Assembly (NCBI GenBank): GCA_001579985.1
Contig: LRSR01013716.1
Span: forward strand, 1 to 57,441
DNA from: Hypsibius dujardini
Lineage: Eukaryota; Tardigrada; Eutardigrada; Parachela; Hypsibiidae
Direction of reading: 5' to 3'
DNA: 57,441 bases
Shown here: positions 36,451 to 47,803 of the stretch, piece by piece
Position numbering within the stretch: position 1 is the first letter of the stretch
Layout of the letters: every line of letters begins with the position of its first letter
Program-made: the position numbers and the translations under genes
Notes under the pieces: model-generated
The model's database searches: none
The model's input: the letters and a program-made list of their open reading frames with translations, nothing else
Told to the model about the DNA's origin: nothing

Positions 36451-36720
36451 TACGCTCCCAATCTCAAGGGTCGATTATGCCCCACCCCCGCTGATTCACA
36501 TCAAGCTTGAGCGGATCGTTCAATTCCGTTCACTTGTCCGTGATTGGCCCGTTGGTTTTTGCTTGACAGGCTATGCTACCTTGCTTGATTGAAATGATGA
36601 TTTTGGTTTCAAAAATTTTCAAGTCAATAAAGTTTAAGTGAATCTGAATGAACAACCAAGCGAGCGACGGAACGTGTTTTCGGGCCGGACCTCAAATCGA
36701 CCCTTGAGATCGGGAGTGTA
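36451..36720. mobile_element. MITE family B, copy 4 (diverged)
   Basis: The termini are TACGCTCCCAATCTCAAGGG and CCCTTGAGATCGGGAGTGTA. The interior keeps a GTGATTGGCC segment. The family C copy starts four bases downstream. Confidence 0.8.
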
Positions 36721-36723
36721 CAG

Positions 36724-36872
36724 TACTGTACTGCCGCGTTAGCTTCGCGCAGTAGAAGAAGACCCACCGTAAACTTAGACCTATGGATCCGCGCATGAGC
36801 TTACGTACACTACGGGCTAGGATAACGAAGTAATGCTCTTGCAGTGCGCGAAGCTAACGCGGCAGTACAGTA
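36724..36872. mobile_element. MITE family C, copy 2
   Basis: Almost identical to 20074-20220 in reverse orientation, ends TACTGTACTGCCGCGTTAGC. It lies 34 bases downstream of the GPCR stop codon. Confidence 0.9.
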
Positions 36873-36906
36873 CATAAATAAGATGAGATGAATTCATTTG
36901 TTACAC

Positions 36907-37800
36907 TCATTTTTGTACCGGATTAATTGCGCTGTAGGAACCTCCTAACCACTTGAGGAACATTTTAAAGCCTCGATTAGATGCGTAGAGGACCGGGAAG
37001 GTGGACGTCAGAATGGCCGGTGGATAGATGGTCATGCAATGCCACACAAACGACAGCCACAGCGTTCGTGTTATCTCCAACCGTCGCCGAAGAGCTGGGC
37101 TACGGGGCCTGCGACGGATATCAAGCATAGTTTTGGTCAACACTATCGTATAGTTTAATCCCATTACGGCCGTAGGAAGGTAGTATCCCAAGGCCATGTA
37201 CGTTACGACGGTCGAGGGACCCCGGCCCGCCACGAAGGTGCAGCCGCCGACTGAACTGGCAATGAACCTGGAGCCCATTTCGAGGGTGGGATAGAGGTTG
37301 ATCAAAATGGAGGCGATCCACGGTGCGGCAATCAGTCCCGCAATCGCCGCGGTCTTCCGGAATCGGGGAAATTGATTGGGGAAGAGGGCAGCGACAAAGC
37401 GGTGGAGAGAGAGGAGACTGGACGCGTACATCCCACAGACCCAGGCTAAATAGGCGATATAAGGTTGGTACTTGCAAAAGTCCTTCGGCAGCTGGTGCGT
37501 CGGACCGAGGTAGAATGGGATGGTGGTAGAGGGTACCGAAACCGTGGTTGTGTAGAGGTCTATGGCGATGCAGTGAATGATGAGTGCAGAGCTAGACGAC
37601 CTACGAAGGGGTTTATGGACAATCACGGTAAGAAGGAGGAGAATATTAGCGAAGATTCCGACAGTGTTTGTGGTCATGACCCCGATGATCCACCACAGGT
37701 CGCTGGAACTGCTGGACGTGTTTGGGAACAGTGACGCGGTACTATTAACGGCCGACAAACTTAGTGCCGATGCGTTCCTGTAAACGGCACTCCCATTCAT
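36907..37800 (-). CDS. Orphan rhodopsin-class GPCR, C-terminus short
   Basis: An intronless frame of 297 aa starts at MNGSAVYRNAS; I chose this ATG over an upstream in-frame GTG. The extracellular N-terminus has three N-glycosylation sites. Seven hydrophobic segments are visible: TM1 with GIFANILLLL, TM2 with the conserved Asp in IAIDLYTTT, TM3 preceded by Cys (DFCKYQPY) and ending LSLHRFVA where DRY is usual, TM4 with APWIASILI, TM5 with GYYLPTAVMGLNYTIV, TM6 with WHCMTIYPPAIL, and TM7 ending SAINPVQK then stop. The protein stops within NPxxY, so there is no cytoplasmic tail. The ligand is unknown. Invertebrates carry many such single-exon receptors. Confidence 0.75.
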   Translation of the reverse strand: MNGSAVYRNASALSLSAVNSTASLFPNTSSSSSDLWWIIGVMTTNTVGIFANILLLLTVIVHKPLRRSSSSALIIHCIAIDLYTTTVSVPSTTIPFYLGPTHQLPKDFCKYQPYIAYLAWVCGMYASSLLSLHRFVAALFPNQFPRFRKTAAIAGLIAAPWIASILINLYPTLEMGSRFIASSVGGCTFVAGRGPSTVVTYMALGYYLPTAVMGLNYTIVLTKTMLDIRRRPRSPALRRRLEITRTLWLSFVWHCMTIYPPAILTSTFPVLYASNRGFKMFLKWLGGSYSAINPVQK

Positions 37801-39599
37801 GGTGTTAATTGGCACGTGCCGCGTAGACTATTTATGCTCGTACAATATGCTACCGACGTGTTTGATCAGCGTTTCTGCTTATAAAAACGAATTTATGCAG
37901 CAGTTTTGTCAGAGGATCGATAGATCGACGAACAGTGCGACCTTTTGTCTTATATTCAAATTGATGGGCTCGAAAATGTGAGGTGGATTTATTCGCTCCT
38001 CAATGCCTAAATACCATCATGTGAATCGGTGCGATGTACAATGTATGCCAATATGGCGTACAGCATCATCGCGCTTGTGCGAGAATGTCATTCACGGCTG
38101 GAGGCTAGTGCATGGAGAACTCTCGGAAGGTGATGAGCGTGATGTGCATGGGCAAAGTGATGTGTATGGGCAAAGTGATGTGCATGGGCAAAGTGATGTG
38201 CATGTGCAAAGTCATGTGCATGTGCAAAGTGATGTGCATGGGCAAAGAGATGTGCATGGGCAATGTAATGTGCATGTGCAAAGTGATGTGCATGTGCAAA
38301 GTGATGTGCATGGGCAAAGTGATGTGCATGGGCAAAGCCATGTGCATGGGCAAAGAGATGTGCATGGGCAAAGTGATGCGCAAGATTACGTCTTCTGGCG
38401 ATCACAATGCTCGTATGGTGTGATCACGGTGCAGACTGATGGGTGTCCCGCCTGTGACACGCCGCCTGTGGCACCCCGTGATACTTCGCCGACGTAATAT
38501 CGAGGGCCATGCTGGTGTTATGTCGGTTGCCTGAATCTTCTCCTTGACCATGATATTTTTATTAAGGTCAAGGTTGTGGTTCGACATTAGGAGACGTTTC
38601 TTCTAATGAAAACTGTTATGCATGATTTTAATCACAGGACTGCTTGTGGGCATTAACCTTACCGTCGTAGTTGTGAAAGGTCAAGGGTGATGGTCTTCAC
38701 AAGACGGCTAGGTCTGACCGGAACGTTATCGAGCACCGGAACAGACAGACGATGGAAATGGGCAAGACTATCAGGCTAGGTCCGCAGGTTCGTAGATGAA
38801 GTACCGGTGTATTGGTAGTAATGGCTAATAACATTCCGCTCCGGATAAAAGTGAGCGCCCATTTCTTGACAATACGCCGATCTGGTCATTAACTGAGGAC
38901 TAGTCAAAGACCGTACTGTTTAAAAAACCTTCACAACACTTTTGTGGAAACTCATGGGTCTTCATATCAAAGAAACCTGTCAGTCTACTAACTAACCTGT
39001 ATCTCTTACTGTAAGTACAGTGATCAGTGACCAAGGTAATTAAGTGTTATTGTACGTGTAGGCAGCCTTTATCTGTATTATGAGGACTCATGCTATGCGG
39101 CTTATCAGAAGTTGAGCCACACGACCAACCACTAACAGGCGCACCAACGATTTTTTATTATTCCTCAAAAATCATAATTGTGTTTACTGTACTAGTTTGT
39201 TTTGGAGTTGATTCATCATGGGTACATTTTATTGCACTTTTTAAAGTAAGACTATCATACGCCAGTCGTGATCTGGTTCTTGAGCATCAGTTTTTCGTTT
39301 GTGACTGTGAAGTATTCAATTGCTTTAGAAAACTGGTTTTGTCGATTGCTTGCCTTTGAAGGGACCCTCGATTGATTGATTGAAGTGGGTGAGCGGTAAC
39401 CTTGTCAGTTGTGCGGTCGTTCTTTCGATTGATTGATTGATTGTACTGTATCGGCTGCTCGAAATTGTGTCGATGTGCTTCTTGATGTGGTTTGCTGGTT
39501 GATCACTTCCCTCGATGTTAAATTCCAAAATTTGTGGTTTACTCTACAGATTTTGGGAATTCTTGCTCGGTGGACATTTTCCACCACAAACACAACAGG
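37801..39599. other. intergenic, GPCR / DRAM2
   Basis: The main structure is the 18-bp tandem array at 38141-38385. TGATTGAT runs occur near 39370 and 39430. I see no supported gene otherwise; promoters of the divergent GPCR and DRAM2 genes should lie at either end. Confidence 0.5.
38141..38385 (+). repeat. about thirteen 18-bp tandem repeats
   Basis: The unit is GATGTGCATGGGCAAAGT with a GTGCAAAGT variant. Period 18 keeps frames open on both strands: DVHGQS and MCMGKV on plus, FAHAHH and HITLPM on minus. The longest open frame (38003-38497) extends beyond the array, but I see no splice or domain evidence for a gene. Confidence 0.9.
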
Positions 39600-41508
39600 A
39601 TGCCTCATTGCAGTTGGAGCGTCGCTATTTCACACATTCCCCTCATTACCGGCCTCGTTTTTCTCCTGACCTGTGTCATCACTTACGCTTGGGCTGTCAG
39701 CTTACACCATGTCCCTGCCATCTTCCCCTACATCTCTGATACGGGTTCTTTTCCACCAGAATCGTGCTTTTTCGGTAATCACACAAATTAGCCATAGTGA
39801 GTGTACGGTCGATTGATTGATTTTGATTGCGGTACGTCAATTAATCAATCAATCAATCGATAGAGACGCGATATAGTGTGTCCCTGACCAGTTTGCATCG
39901 TACACGGCTTTGCATTAGCCATAGCGAGTTTACGGTCGATTGATTGATTTTGATTGCGGTACGTCAATTAATCAATCAATCAATCGATAGAGACGCGATA
40001 TAGTGTGTCCCTGACCAGTTTGCATCGTACACTGCTTTGCATTCACGTAGACGTTCAGTGACGGTAATTGTACCAATTAGTTTGAGTATCGTTGATGTAA
40101 TCTTCACAGTCAATGGATGTATTTTAATGTCGGAATATTTGCAGGGGAGATGCTAAACATCGGGGCCGTCCTCATCGCCGTGACCGTCTACTTCCGCTAC
40201 TTAGAATTACGCGATCACGTACTCGCCGACTTGTTTCCCCGCTTCCGATGGCTGAGTCGCACCTCGCTGACCCTCGGCATGATTTCGGCGTTTGGCGTTT
40301 CGCTCGTCGCCAACTTCCAGGAAGTTAATCAAATCGAGCTGCACATCGTGGGAGCTCTGATGATATTCGGTCTGGGCGCGGCGTATATGTACATCGAAAC
40401 GTACATCACCTACAAGATCCATCCGGGCGGCGAGTCGAGGAGAATTTGCCATTTCCGGCTGGTGTGTTCCGTGGTTGGGCTTCTGGCGTTTATCAGCATG
40501 ATTGTGACCATCGCGGTTGCGTATCATTTCTACAAACCCCTGGACGGAAGGACACCGGTCAATTGGACACCGGTAAAAATGTTTAAGACAGCCACACGAC
40601 GGGGACTGACTCGGGCAGTAATGGAGATTTTTCCTCCCAATCGGCAAGAATTTTTTTTCACAAATAGCTACCTATTTATCATGATTTATCATAGGAGTCT
40701 CAGCGTGGAAATCACATTACCGGTTTCAGAAAAGAATAAGGAAGAAAAATACTTCCCCAGCCAGTTTGTGCTGTGAGTGGACGCTTGATTGATTGAAAGC
40801 TTACTATTTTCCTTGATTTTCACTGTAAAAAATGCCAATTTTTAAGAACACATTTAAAACAATTGTTTTGACACTGCCCATGCAAAATTCAATTTGGAGT
40901 CGATTGGCCTGAGCCGAATATTTTTAAAATTTCAGGGGGCGGAGCTATAGGCCAGCTCTGGTAGGCTACGCTAGAGTTTTTTGTCCCTCATTAAAAATAT
41001 ACGCAGCTCCGCCCCCTGGCAATTGAAAAATTTTCGGCTGATGCTAATCAACTCTAAATTAAACTTGGCACGGGATAATGTCAAAAGATTTGCTTAAATC
41101 TATTTATAAAAATTTTAAAGTGAAAATCAAGGAAAACAGTAAGCTTTCAATCAATCAAGCCTCTACTCACGAGATAAACTGGGTGAGGAAGTCTTTTTCT
41201 ATCTTATGCTTTTCTGAATCTGGTAATGTGATTTCCACATGGAGACCCCAATGATAAATCATGACAAATAGGTAGCTATTTGTGAAAAAAAAGCTCTTGC
41301 GGAACGGAAGGGAAAATCTCCATTACTGCCCTAGTGAGATACAGAAAACATTTACAGGCAGGCAGGCACACAGACAGAAAGATAGACAGACAGGCAGGGA
41401 GGCAAGCAGGCACGCAGGCAGGCAAGCAGGCAGGCAGGAGGCAGGCAGGCAGGCAGGAGGCAGACAGATTGACAGACAGACAGACAGACAGTCTCCAGTC
41501 TTACAGGT

Positions 41509-41539
<31 letters not shown>

Positions 41540-41586
41540 GGCAGGCACAGGCAGGCAGGCAGGCAGGCAGGCAGGACAGACAGATT

Positions 41587-41630
<44 letters not shown>

Positions 41631-41919
41631 GGCAGATACCAAAGTATAGGTAAGAGACTCTTTCCACTAGGTTACTTGCCTGATGGAATATCACCATTCC
41701 TTTTTCTCTTTTTGGTCTCAGGCTGATGGAGGATGGGAATGGCATACCGCGAGTGCAATATCGGAATGGATCGTAGCTTTCACAGAGATCTTATTCTTTG
41801 CGACCTACACAAAAGAATTTCGCCGGTTTCGTTTGGATTTCCCTAAACTTTTGATACTGCCCGTTGAGTCTAGTGATGATAGCGATGTGGCAAGACTGGA
41901 CAACAGGAGCTCCCTCTAA
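39600..41919 (+). CDS. DRAM2: DRAM2-like damage-regulated autophagy modulator
   Basis: Three exons (39600-39774, 40145-40572, 41722-41919) encode 266 aa, the same length as I recall for human DRAM2. Key segments are SLHHVPAIFPYISDTGSFPP followed by ESCFFGEMLNIGAVLIA, ISAFGVSLVANFQEVNQIEL, HIVGALMIFGLGAAYMYIET, NWTPADGGWEWHTASAISEW and TKEFRRFRLDF. Six hydrophobic segments fit the DRAM/TMEM150/FRAG1 family of lysosomal membrane proteins that promote autophagy. Intron 1 contains a 127-bp tandem duplication, and intron 2 a 720-bp inverted-repeat element plus ACAG arrays. All phases agree. Confidence 0.88.
39789..40042 (+). repeat. 127-bp tandem duplication in DRAM2 intron 1
   Basis: Two copies (39789-39915, 39916-40042) differ at only a few bases. 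Each contains a TTGATTGATT...AATCAATCAATCAATC palindromic core. Confidence 0.9.
40613..41333. mobile_element. long inverted-repeat element L in DRAM2 intron 2
   Basis: Two arms of about 350 bp lie at ~40613-40960 and ~40985-41333 in inverted orientation. They begin GGGCAGTAATGGAGATTTT and meet near GGGGCGGAGCT. They are similar but not identical, with scattered mismatches and small gaps. No transposase frame is seen. The transcript would fold into a long hairpin. Confidence 0.85.
41355..41634 (+). repeat. ACAG/GCAG arrays in DRAM2 intron 2
   Basis: Several ACAG and GGCAG runs lie directly after element L. The unique patch TCTCCAGTCTTACAGGTAC between them also precedes the array at 32092. Confidence 0.95.
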
Positions 41920-42525
41920 CTGATCATTTTTTAGAATAATTATTAGCCGCTAACTGATGTGGAATGGCATTTTCCGTCAGTTGAAAGCTTCCAAGCGTAT
42001 GTGATTTCTTTTCTAACTGCGTTAACTTTCTGTGCAGAATCACATTTTTGCATATACTCTTTTTGAAGTTTTATCTGGACATGCTCTTGTTTCAAGCATC
42101 TGCAGATGGCGCTGTTGGACCCTTTGTAAAACGGCATTGATGACCACTGGGGAATATCGTACTCAGCAGTTTAAAGTAACGCGAGGTGCACGATCCCTCA
42201 GTTGAATGGCTCTCTCATATATTTGATCAGTAATCAGTGCACCGGAGTACCTCCAATCACTCCACACTATAAGCACACAAATGTGGGACATTCGGTATTT
42301 CCGGTGGACAGTGTGTGTGTGTGTGTTTACGTCTTTATGACTCAAGGGTAAACATCGGCCACTCCAGAATTGGTCTGAGGGATGGAGTGGACAAGTGCTC
42401 TGCACACAAGCATGCCACGCACCGGAAGCCGTATAACTATAATGTGGTCTTAAAGGCGTTTTCAAGCAATACATATGAAAGCAGGTCTATTATTTTTAGC
42501 ATACAGGTGATTGCAATAGGGGATC
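41920..42525. other. intergenic, DRAM2 / claudin-like A
   Basis: No gene or transposon is recognised. A short GT run lies near 42315. It presumably holds the DRAM2 3' UTR and the promoter of the next gene. Confidence 0.4.
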
Positions 42526-44279
42526 ATGCAGGGAACAGCGGTCCCGAAGCGTCGTTCCACGACCCTTTGCATCGCCACAGGACTCAGCTTATCGGCTGCA
42601 CTTCTCGAAGCGGTCGCCCTCAGTACGCCGTGCTGGATCGAGGCGGACCGGCGAATCTACAACAACAAGTTCGATAAGTTGGGTCTGTTGGTGTTCTGCT
42701 TCCGGTCCTTCACGGATCCCAAACGCCGGTATCCGCAATATTTCGTCTCCTGCCGGTGGTTCTTCGACTTCGAGTGGAAATACATGTATGATGTTTTAGC
42801 CCCACGTAAGTGCATTTTTTTGGCAGCTATTCCAAAATTCGCAGTGCCGATCGCGTCATGGGTGCAATACTTTGCACTGTGCATATCAGCAATTTTTGAA
42901 AAGTCGACTTTGCAGCATTTTTTAGGTCCGTCCAGATTGCGTTCGGGATTGGGTTCATCCTCTTACTGGGATCTCTGGGTCAAATAGTACTCCTCTGGCT
43001 GAGATCCATACCGACCAAGCATGAAACAAGCCTACTGTTTATCTTGTCCTTCACCCACGCCGCCACAGGTAATTGCATGACGAGACAGGCAGGTGCAGAA
43101 CGTACCGTATTCCCCCGATCTCAAGGGACAGTTAAGCCCCTCCCCCTCCAGTCATCGGTTGACTGTTCAATCGGATTCACTGTTTCGTGATTGGTTGAAA
43201 TTTAAGCGCAACTTGGCAGCGATTGATTGATTGATTAAGCGGGATTTCTTGACGGACACATTGAATCAGTTGATTGATTGATTGTAGGTAAACAATAGCA
43301 AATGGTGATGAACAGATAAGATCCGGGGTGGATCAAATTAACTGGTAGGGCAAAAATGTGTCCCTTGAGATCGGGGGAATACGGTAATGCATAAAACCAA
43401 ATGCAGGTAATTTTTAAAAATGGCTCTATATTTGTTCGGTTAAGAATTAAATTGATGGTTTGAGAAAGCTAAACTAATTACAAATCCATCTGCGAAATAA
43501 AAAGGATAAGCACAAAGTGCATTCCCAGAGTTGTTGCTCTATAGTATGAGGGAAGGGCTCTGAAATAGGCCACTTGACTTCGCTCCCTGGAATGGGCCAC
43601 CGGGCGGCAGGGGGCGCTTTGTCGCAAATTAATCGAAAACAGATGAGTCACTGCATAGTCAGCGACCTCTATAGTGAGATTTTTCCAACTGTCCAATTAT
43701 TTCGTTTTTTAAACATGGTCCCACAATTTTCTTCATACCTGATACGCGTTCCACCGGGGTTATCAATTATTTTCTGTCGCTTAAGACATTGGTGATAGTC
43801 AAAGCCTGTCTGGAACCTGGTCTGTCTGTCTGGACCCCTCCATCATACGGTACATAACTTGGTACGGCACTGGCACTGCCGTGTGTGACACATGTCACGG
43901 AACATACTGTACGAGTACTCTAATTAACAAGGGCTGATGGGAAGACAATTAACGAAGTTCCTGCCCTTTGTTTCATACAGCTTTCTGGTTCTTCCTGGCC
44001 TTCACCATTTTTGGCGCGCGCTCCAGTGACCCGAGCTGGCTTCCGGGATGGCAAAACAACTATTTATCCTGGTCCTTCGGGCTGTCCGTCGTCGGTGGAA
44101 TCCAACTCTTCATCAGCAGTGTACTCTACTTTGTGGAAGCCAAACGCCACCTGGAAAGAGCGATTGCCACAACAGAGGAGCAACTCATGGCCTCAGTTGT
44201 TGTCCCTCCAACACCTGTACCGCTTCCGCCTCGAAAGATCCTCCGGCAGTCTCACGACGTGCAGCAGAGCTTAGTCTAA
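42526..44279 (+). CDS. Claudin/PMP22-like four-span membrane protein A
   Basis: Three exons (42526-42805, 42916-43068, 43981-44279) encode 243 aa. TM1 (IATGLSLSAALLEAVAL) is followed by TPCWIEADR and the first loop KLGLLVFCFRSF, the counterpart of the claudin W-GLW-C signature, with a second Cys in SCRWFF. TM2 is IAFGIGFILLLGSLGQIVLL, TM3 FWFFLAFTIFGA, and TM4 LSWSFGLSVVGGIQLFISSV after GWQNNYLSW. The cytoplasmic tail is Pro-rich. Such proteins build septate or tight-junction-like contacts. A paralogue with the same intron positions and motifs lies at 48745-52224. Intron 2 holds two MITEs. The exon 2 acceptor is the TTTGCAG ending at 42915, which keeps frame. Confidence 0.75.
43103..43386. 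mobile_element. MITE family B, copy 5, in claudin-like A intron 2
   Basis: TACCGTATTCCCCCGATCTC and GAGATCGGGGGAATACGGTA are near-perfect 29-base termini. This is the best-preserved copy, in reverse orientation to 34743-35026. Confidence 0.92.
43545..43847. mobile_element. MITE family J, copy 2, in claudin-like A intron 2
   Basis: It is the reverse of 32713-33159, sharing TGGAATGGGCCACCGGGCGG and the GTCAGCGACCTCTA segment. It lacks the 30-bp amplification seen in copy 1. Confidence 0.85.
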
Positions 44280-45939
44280 TAATCCTCAGCTGTCCTAACC
44301 CTTAACTCAGCCCTGAAATGTCTCTGCCAAGGGGAAGGGGGGCGCCTAAAACGTTTTGCTTGATTCGCTATAAATACTGAAGTGGAATTCATGATAAACC
44401 GTTCAAGATAGCTGATTTGTTTGCATTTCCACCCATTGTTTAACCAAAGTACAGTGCATGCGCCGTGTGGGTGAAGGTAGGTAAAGCAACAGTGAAGGAA
44501 TTCGAGGTAGTTGTCAGGGAACGGGAAGGGCGAGTGAATGTCATTAGGTCCTGGAATGCTGCGAATTCCAAAGGGAAAAACAACACCATTCCACCATTCC
44601 ACCATTCCACCATTCCACCATTCCACCGGTCACAGAAGAGCGCTCTGGGATGGCATAGCAATTTACCTAGGTTGTTTTTGTTTTCACATGGGCACCCACT
44701 GTGCAGTAGTAGCTCTATACCCGACGCGAAAAATGTACCTCAGAGCTAAGCTAAACTGAGCAATTTAGGGAAGCTTAGTCGAGTTCTGACAACCTTAGCG
44801 CTGATCATCAGTCCATGTTATATTCACATAAAGGAATAGAGCGTTTTATCAGGAGATTTCGAAATGTTCTTCAAGCCGTTGAAAAATGTCAAAGTATTTC
44901 TTGCTTGGCTTGGCGCACGTGAGTTTCCCTAAATGTTCCTTAGTCGAAGCTGAACTTTCGACAGAGATGTTACTAGTATCTCAATTTAGGCCTATCCGGA
45001 CTAGGCTCATCCCTAACAAGCTAAAATAAGGCATGAGGCAGGAACATCAGCCATACATAGGCTAGTTTAGGATAATTAACAACGAGTCTGCATGGAAGAA
45101 AGTAAACTATGATAGCTAGAGCTAGGCTTGACTTTTTTGCTTAGTTTCGACTGATGATTAGTCAAAACTAAGCACAAATGATTAGGACTGACTTAGTTAT
45201 GAGGTAAACTGCGCTAGCCAGCTTAGTCACGAAATTTCCCTTTCGCATCGGGATACGCCGATGCATCTCAAGGGCCATCCATGAGGGCTGCGTCCCTTTC
45301 GCATGGACGAAATGCGAACGTCTTTTTTTGTTGTGCACCGTCTGATTGGAAAAACCGCTGGAGAACTTTGTTTTTGTTTGCATTGCATTTCCGACCAAAA
45401 ATCAAAGGGTCGTATCAGTTACTTGGAATGCTACATGCGCTGGGTATATGCATAACAAGTAAGGTGCCGTGCGAAGAAAAAGCCGTAGACGTGAGTTCTT
45501 CCTGGCAGCCATCAGCTGACAAGGTAGAGTGGGGACGCACACATATTTACATGTGCAGATGGTGGTGAAAAAAAACACACGGTTGACCAACTGTCGCACG
45601 GATCATCGCCTCCCGCAACCGACAATCTCACACTCCCTTCAGAAATTTAACTGACGTTGCAGTCGCAGGTGTGCAGCAGAGTAGTTAAACGTACATAAAG
45701 GCAACGGCGTCACATGCTTCAAAAGCTCTGACCACCAAAATTCGGCACGGTCAAGTGCGGACCCATTTAGAGTGCGCCGTGTACATTTTTATGGCTTTTC
45801 AGACAGCGAAACCAAACCGTCCATCTAGGCACCTAGGCATACTGACACTAAGGATTCCTGCTCATACTGATCGGGAAAAGAAACGTTGCCAGACAGACAA
45901 GCTTCTCTTCACTGGTATCCCGGCCACATGGCACACACA

Positions 45940-46060
45940 TAGCTGTGGCGGAGTTACTTCTTCAGCCCACGCCCATTCCAGCGCACCCACTCGTAGACTT
46001 GGCATGTGTGGGCGCATGGGTTTGGGTGTGGGCTGAAGAAATAATTCCGCCACAGCTGTA
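45940..46060. mobile_element. foldback element G
   Basis: The arms are TAGCTGTGGCGGAGT...CTTCTTCAGCCCA and the complement ending CCACAGCTGTA, about 40 bases each. Same terminus as 7163-7269. Confidence 0.8.
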
Positions 46061-47266
46061 TGTAATTTCATCCGATTTTTATACGGACCCCATTAGGGAC
46101 GTTAGGGACCCCATTAGGGACTTTAGGGACCCCGGCTCGCAGACTCACAGAAGATACCATGAGAACGCCAGGAAAAATTGTACCCGTCATACCCCGAACG
46201 ATACCCGCAATGACTCGGACCCTCTCCATCTTGTCATTATTAACTTCCCCACACAGACACGAAGAGGAGTGGCCTTGGTCGTAACATCTGTTATCCTATC
46301 ATGAAAGTCTCTTACATCTCATATCTGTGTGAACATGAAGAAACTCTCAGTTTCCGGTCGATGGGTCTGCACAATTTTTTCTCACCCATTTACGACTGGC
46401 ATTACCCTGGCAGTGTGCAGCGAGGAGGAGTGCGTCAGCTAACATCTTCGCGGCTTTAAGCCATCTATAATGAGGGTACTTGAGAGAATAAATAACATCT
46501 TCTCTAAAAGCACCTTGGCCCGGGCCTGCCTCTTTGTCTGTCGCTCGGTACCGCGTGGATTGCTGGCCTCGGCCCAACAATCGTCCGAAATTGACTGCAT
46601 GCCAACGAAACAGCAGGTCATCATGATGCAGCCGCAAGTCTACGGCACAAGGTGGACAGTCACTCGCTAGACGTGTATATACATGTACACCCTACCACAG
46701 AATCGGGCACTCAAGCTGAAATCGGCTGGCCGCTTACCACCTCAAACGTCACAGCCAGCACACCTCCGAAATTCAACATCCCATCACCAACGTGGCTCAC
46801 GGTACTGCGCACAGGCCGATACTACCCATCAAGCGCATACCGCATTTCTTCGAAGGCTTCGTACGGCGGCATGCGATGATGGTGCCGCGAGAGAGCGACG
46901 ATGACGACGATGATACAGATGCAGATGGCTCGGTCTGAGTCTTGGAGACTGATGCTGACGGCCGGAAACCGGTTCCTCATCTGTGTGCCGCGGAATGGTC
47001 TCATACCCTACCCGCGGCCATGAGCCAGTTTGCAGTGTGCAGGCGAGCCCCGTTTGTGCGCGGGATTCCACCGGTGCTGGCCATACCATGGTGATTGGTG
47101 ATGACGCGTCCATACACAGACACACACACACAGACACACAGACACACATACGGTATGAGTAATGGCAGTAAAATGCTGTTACTGGTACCGACATATTACT
47201 CGCGTCTGCGTACGACGACACACTGGCTATGTCGGACACCAACAATTGTTGCTTTAAGTGTGTCTG

Positions 47267-47483
47267 TACAGTAAGCGACAGAATTTAATCTAACGGAGGA
47301 TTCCGGAGATGGACAAAAGGGGCGGGGCAGGGGTAATGATTGAACAATCAACCAATCAACTACGCTCCGATCGCTCCAGAACTTCGCTGGTTGATTGGTT
47401 GATTGTTCAAGTATTTCCTTTGTCCCGCCCCTTTTGCCCATTTCCGGGACCCTCCGTTAGATTAAATTCTGCCGCTTACTGTT
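47267..47483. mobile_element. MITE H with long inverted termini
   Basis: Arms of about 60 bases begin TACAGTAAGCGACAGAATTT and contain ATCTAACGGAGG and GGGGCGGG. A second, inner inverted pair (TTGAACAATCAACCAATCAA) surrounds the centre. Confidence 0.85.
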
Positions 47484-47803
47484 GAAATATCTTAAGGGCT
47501 CTTCTGGTAGTGTTTGGTTGTCGGTAGCCGGCGTATGGTTAGCAGGTGAAATGTTGCTCTTAACAGGCCGATAAATGCACCCGATATGGTAAAAGAAGTT
47601 TTATAATGAACAGAAGCTTAAAATAGGGAAGTATTACGCAGAACATTAACAGACATAACATGTACAGTGAATTCAGACTCAATTTGGAGTTTATAGAAGC
47701 GTTAAATTTTTTTTAAGTTCTAGCCCTTAACCTTGAAATAAGATGGACGGACAGTTACAACGGTTTGTCTATTGGAAAGTAATTTCAGGTCCTCTTTAGT
47801 TGG

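Larger units (their letters stand above)
34524..36906. other. transposon-rich intergenic region
   Basis: It separates the ATP6AP1-like stop from the GPCR stop. It holds elements D, B, K, B and C (listed separately). The rest (35034-35200, 35640-36450) shows no gene I can recognise. An 89-codon open frame on the minus strand at 36069-36338 is not convincing. Confidence 0.5.

Noticed and set aside
38141-38385. CRISPR-like array (also 10180-10305, 25478-25670, 55499-55730)
   Set aside because: The units are head-to-tail tandem repeats with no unique spacers, in an intron-bearing animal genome.
40573-40776. Extension of the DRAM2 exon 2 frame to a stop near 40776
   Set aside because: A GTAAAA donor at 40573 joins in phase to the exon at 41722, which restores the conserved W-P...H...EW segment; the extension falls in transposon L sequence.
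46347-46637. 96-codon minus-strand open frame
   Set aside because: No family, no splice context, and similar lengths occur by chance in this base composition.
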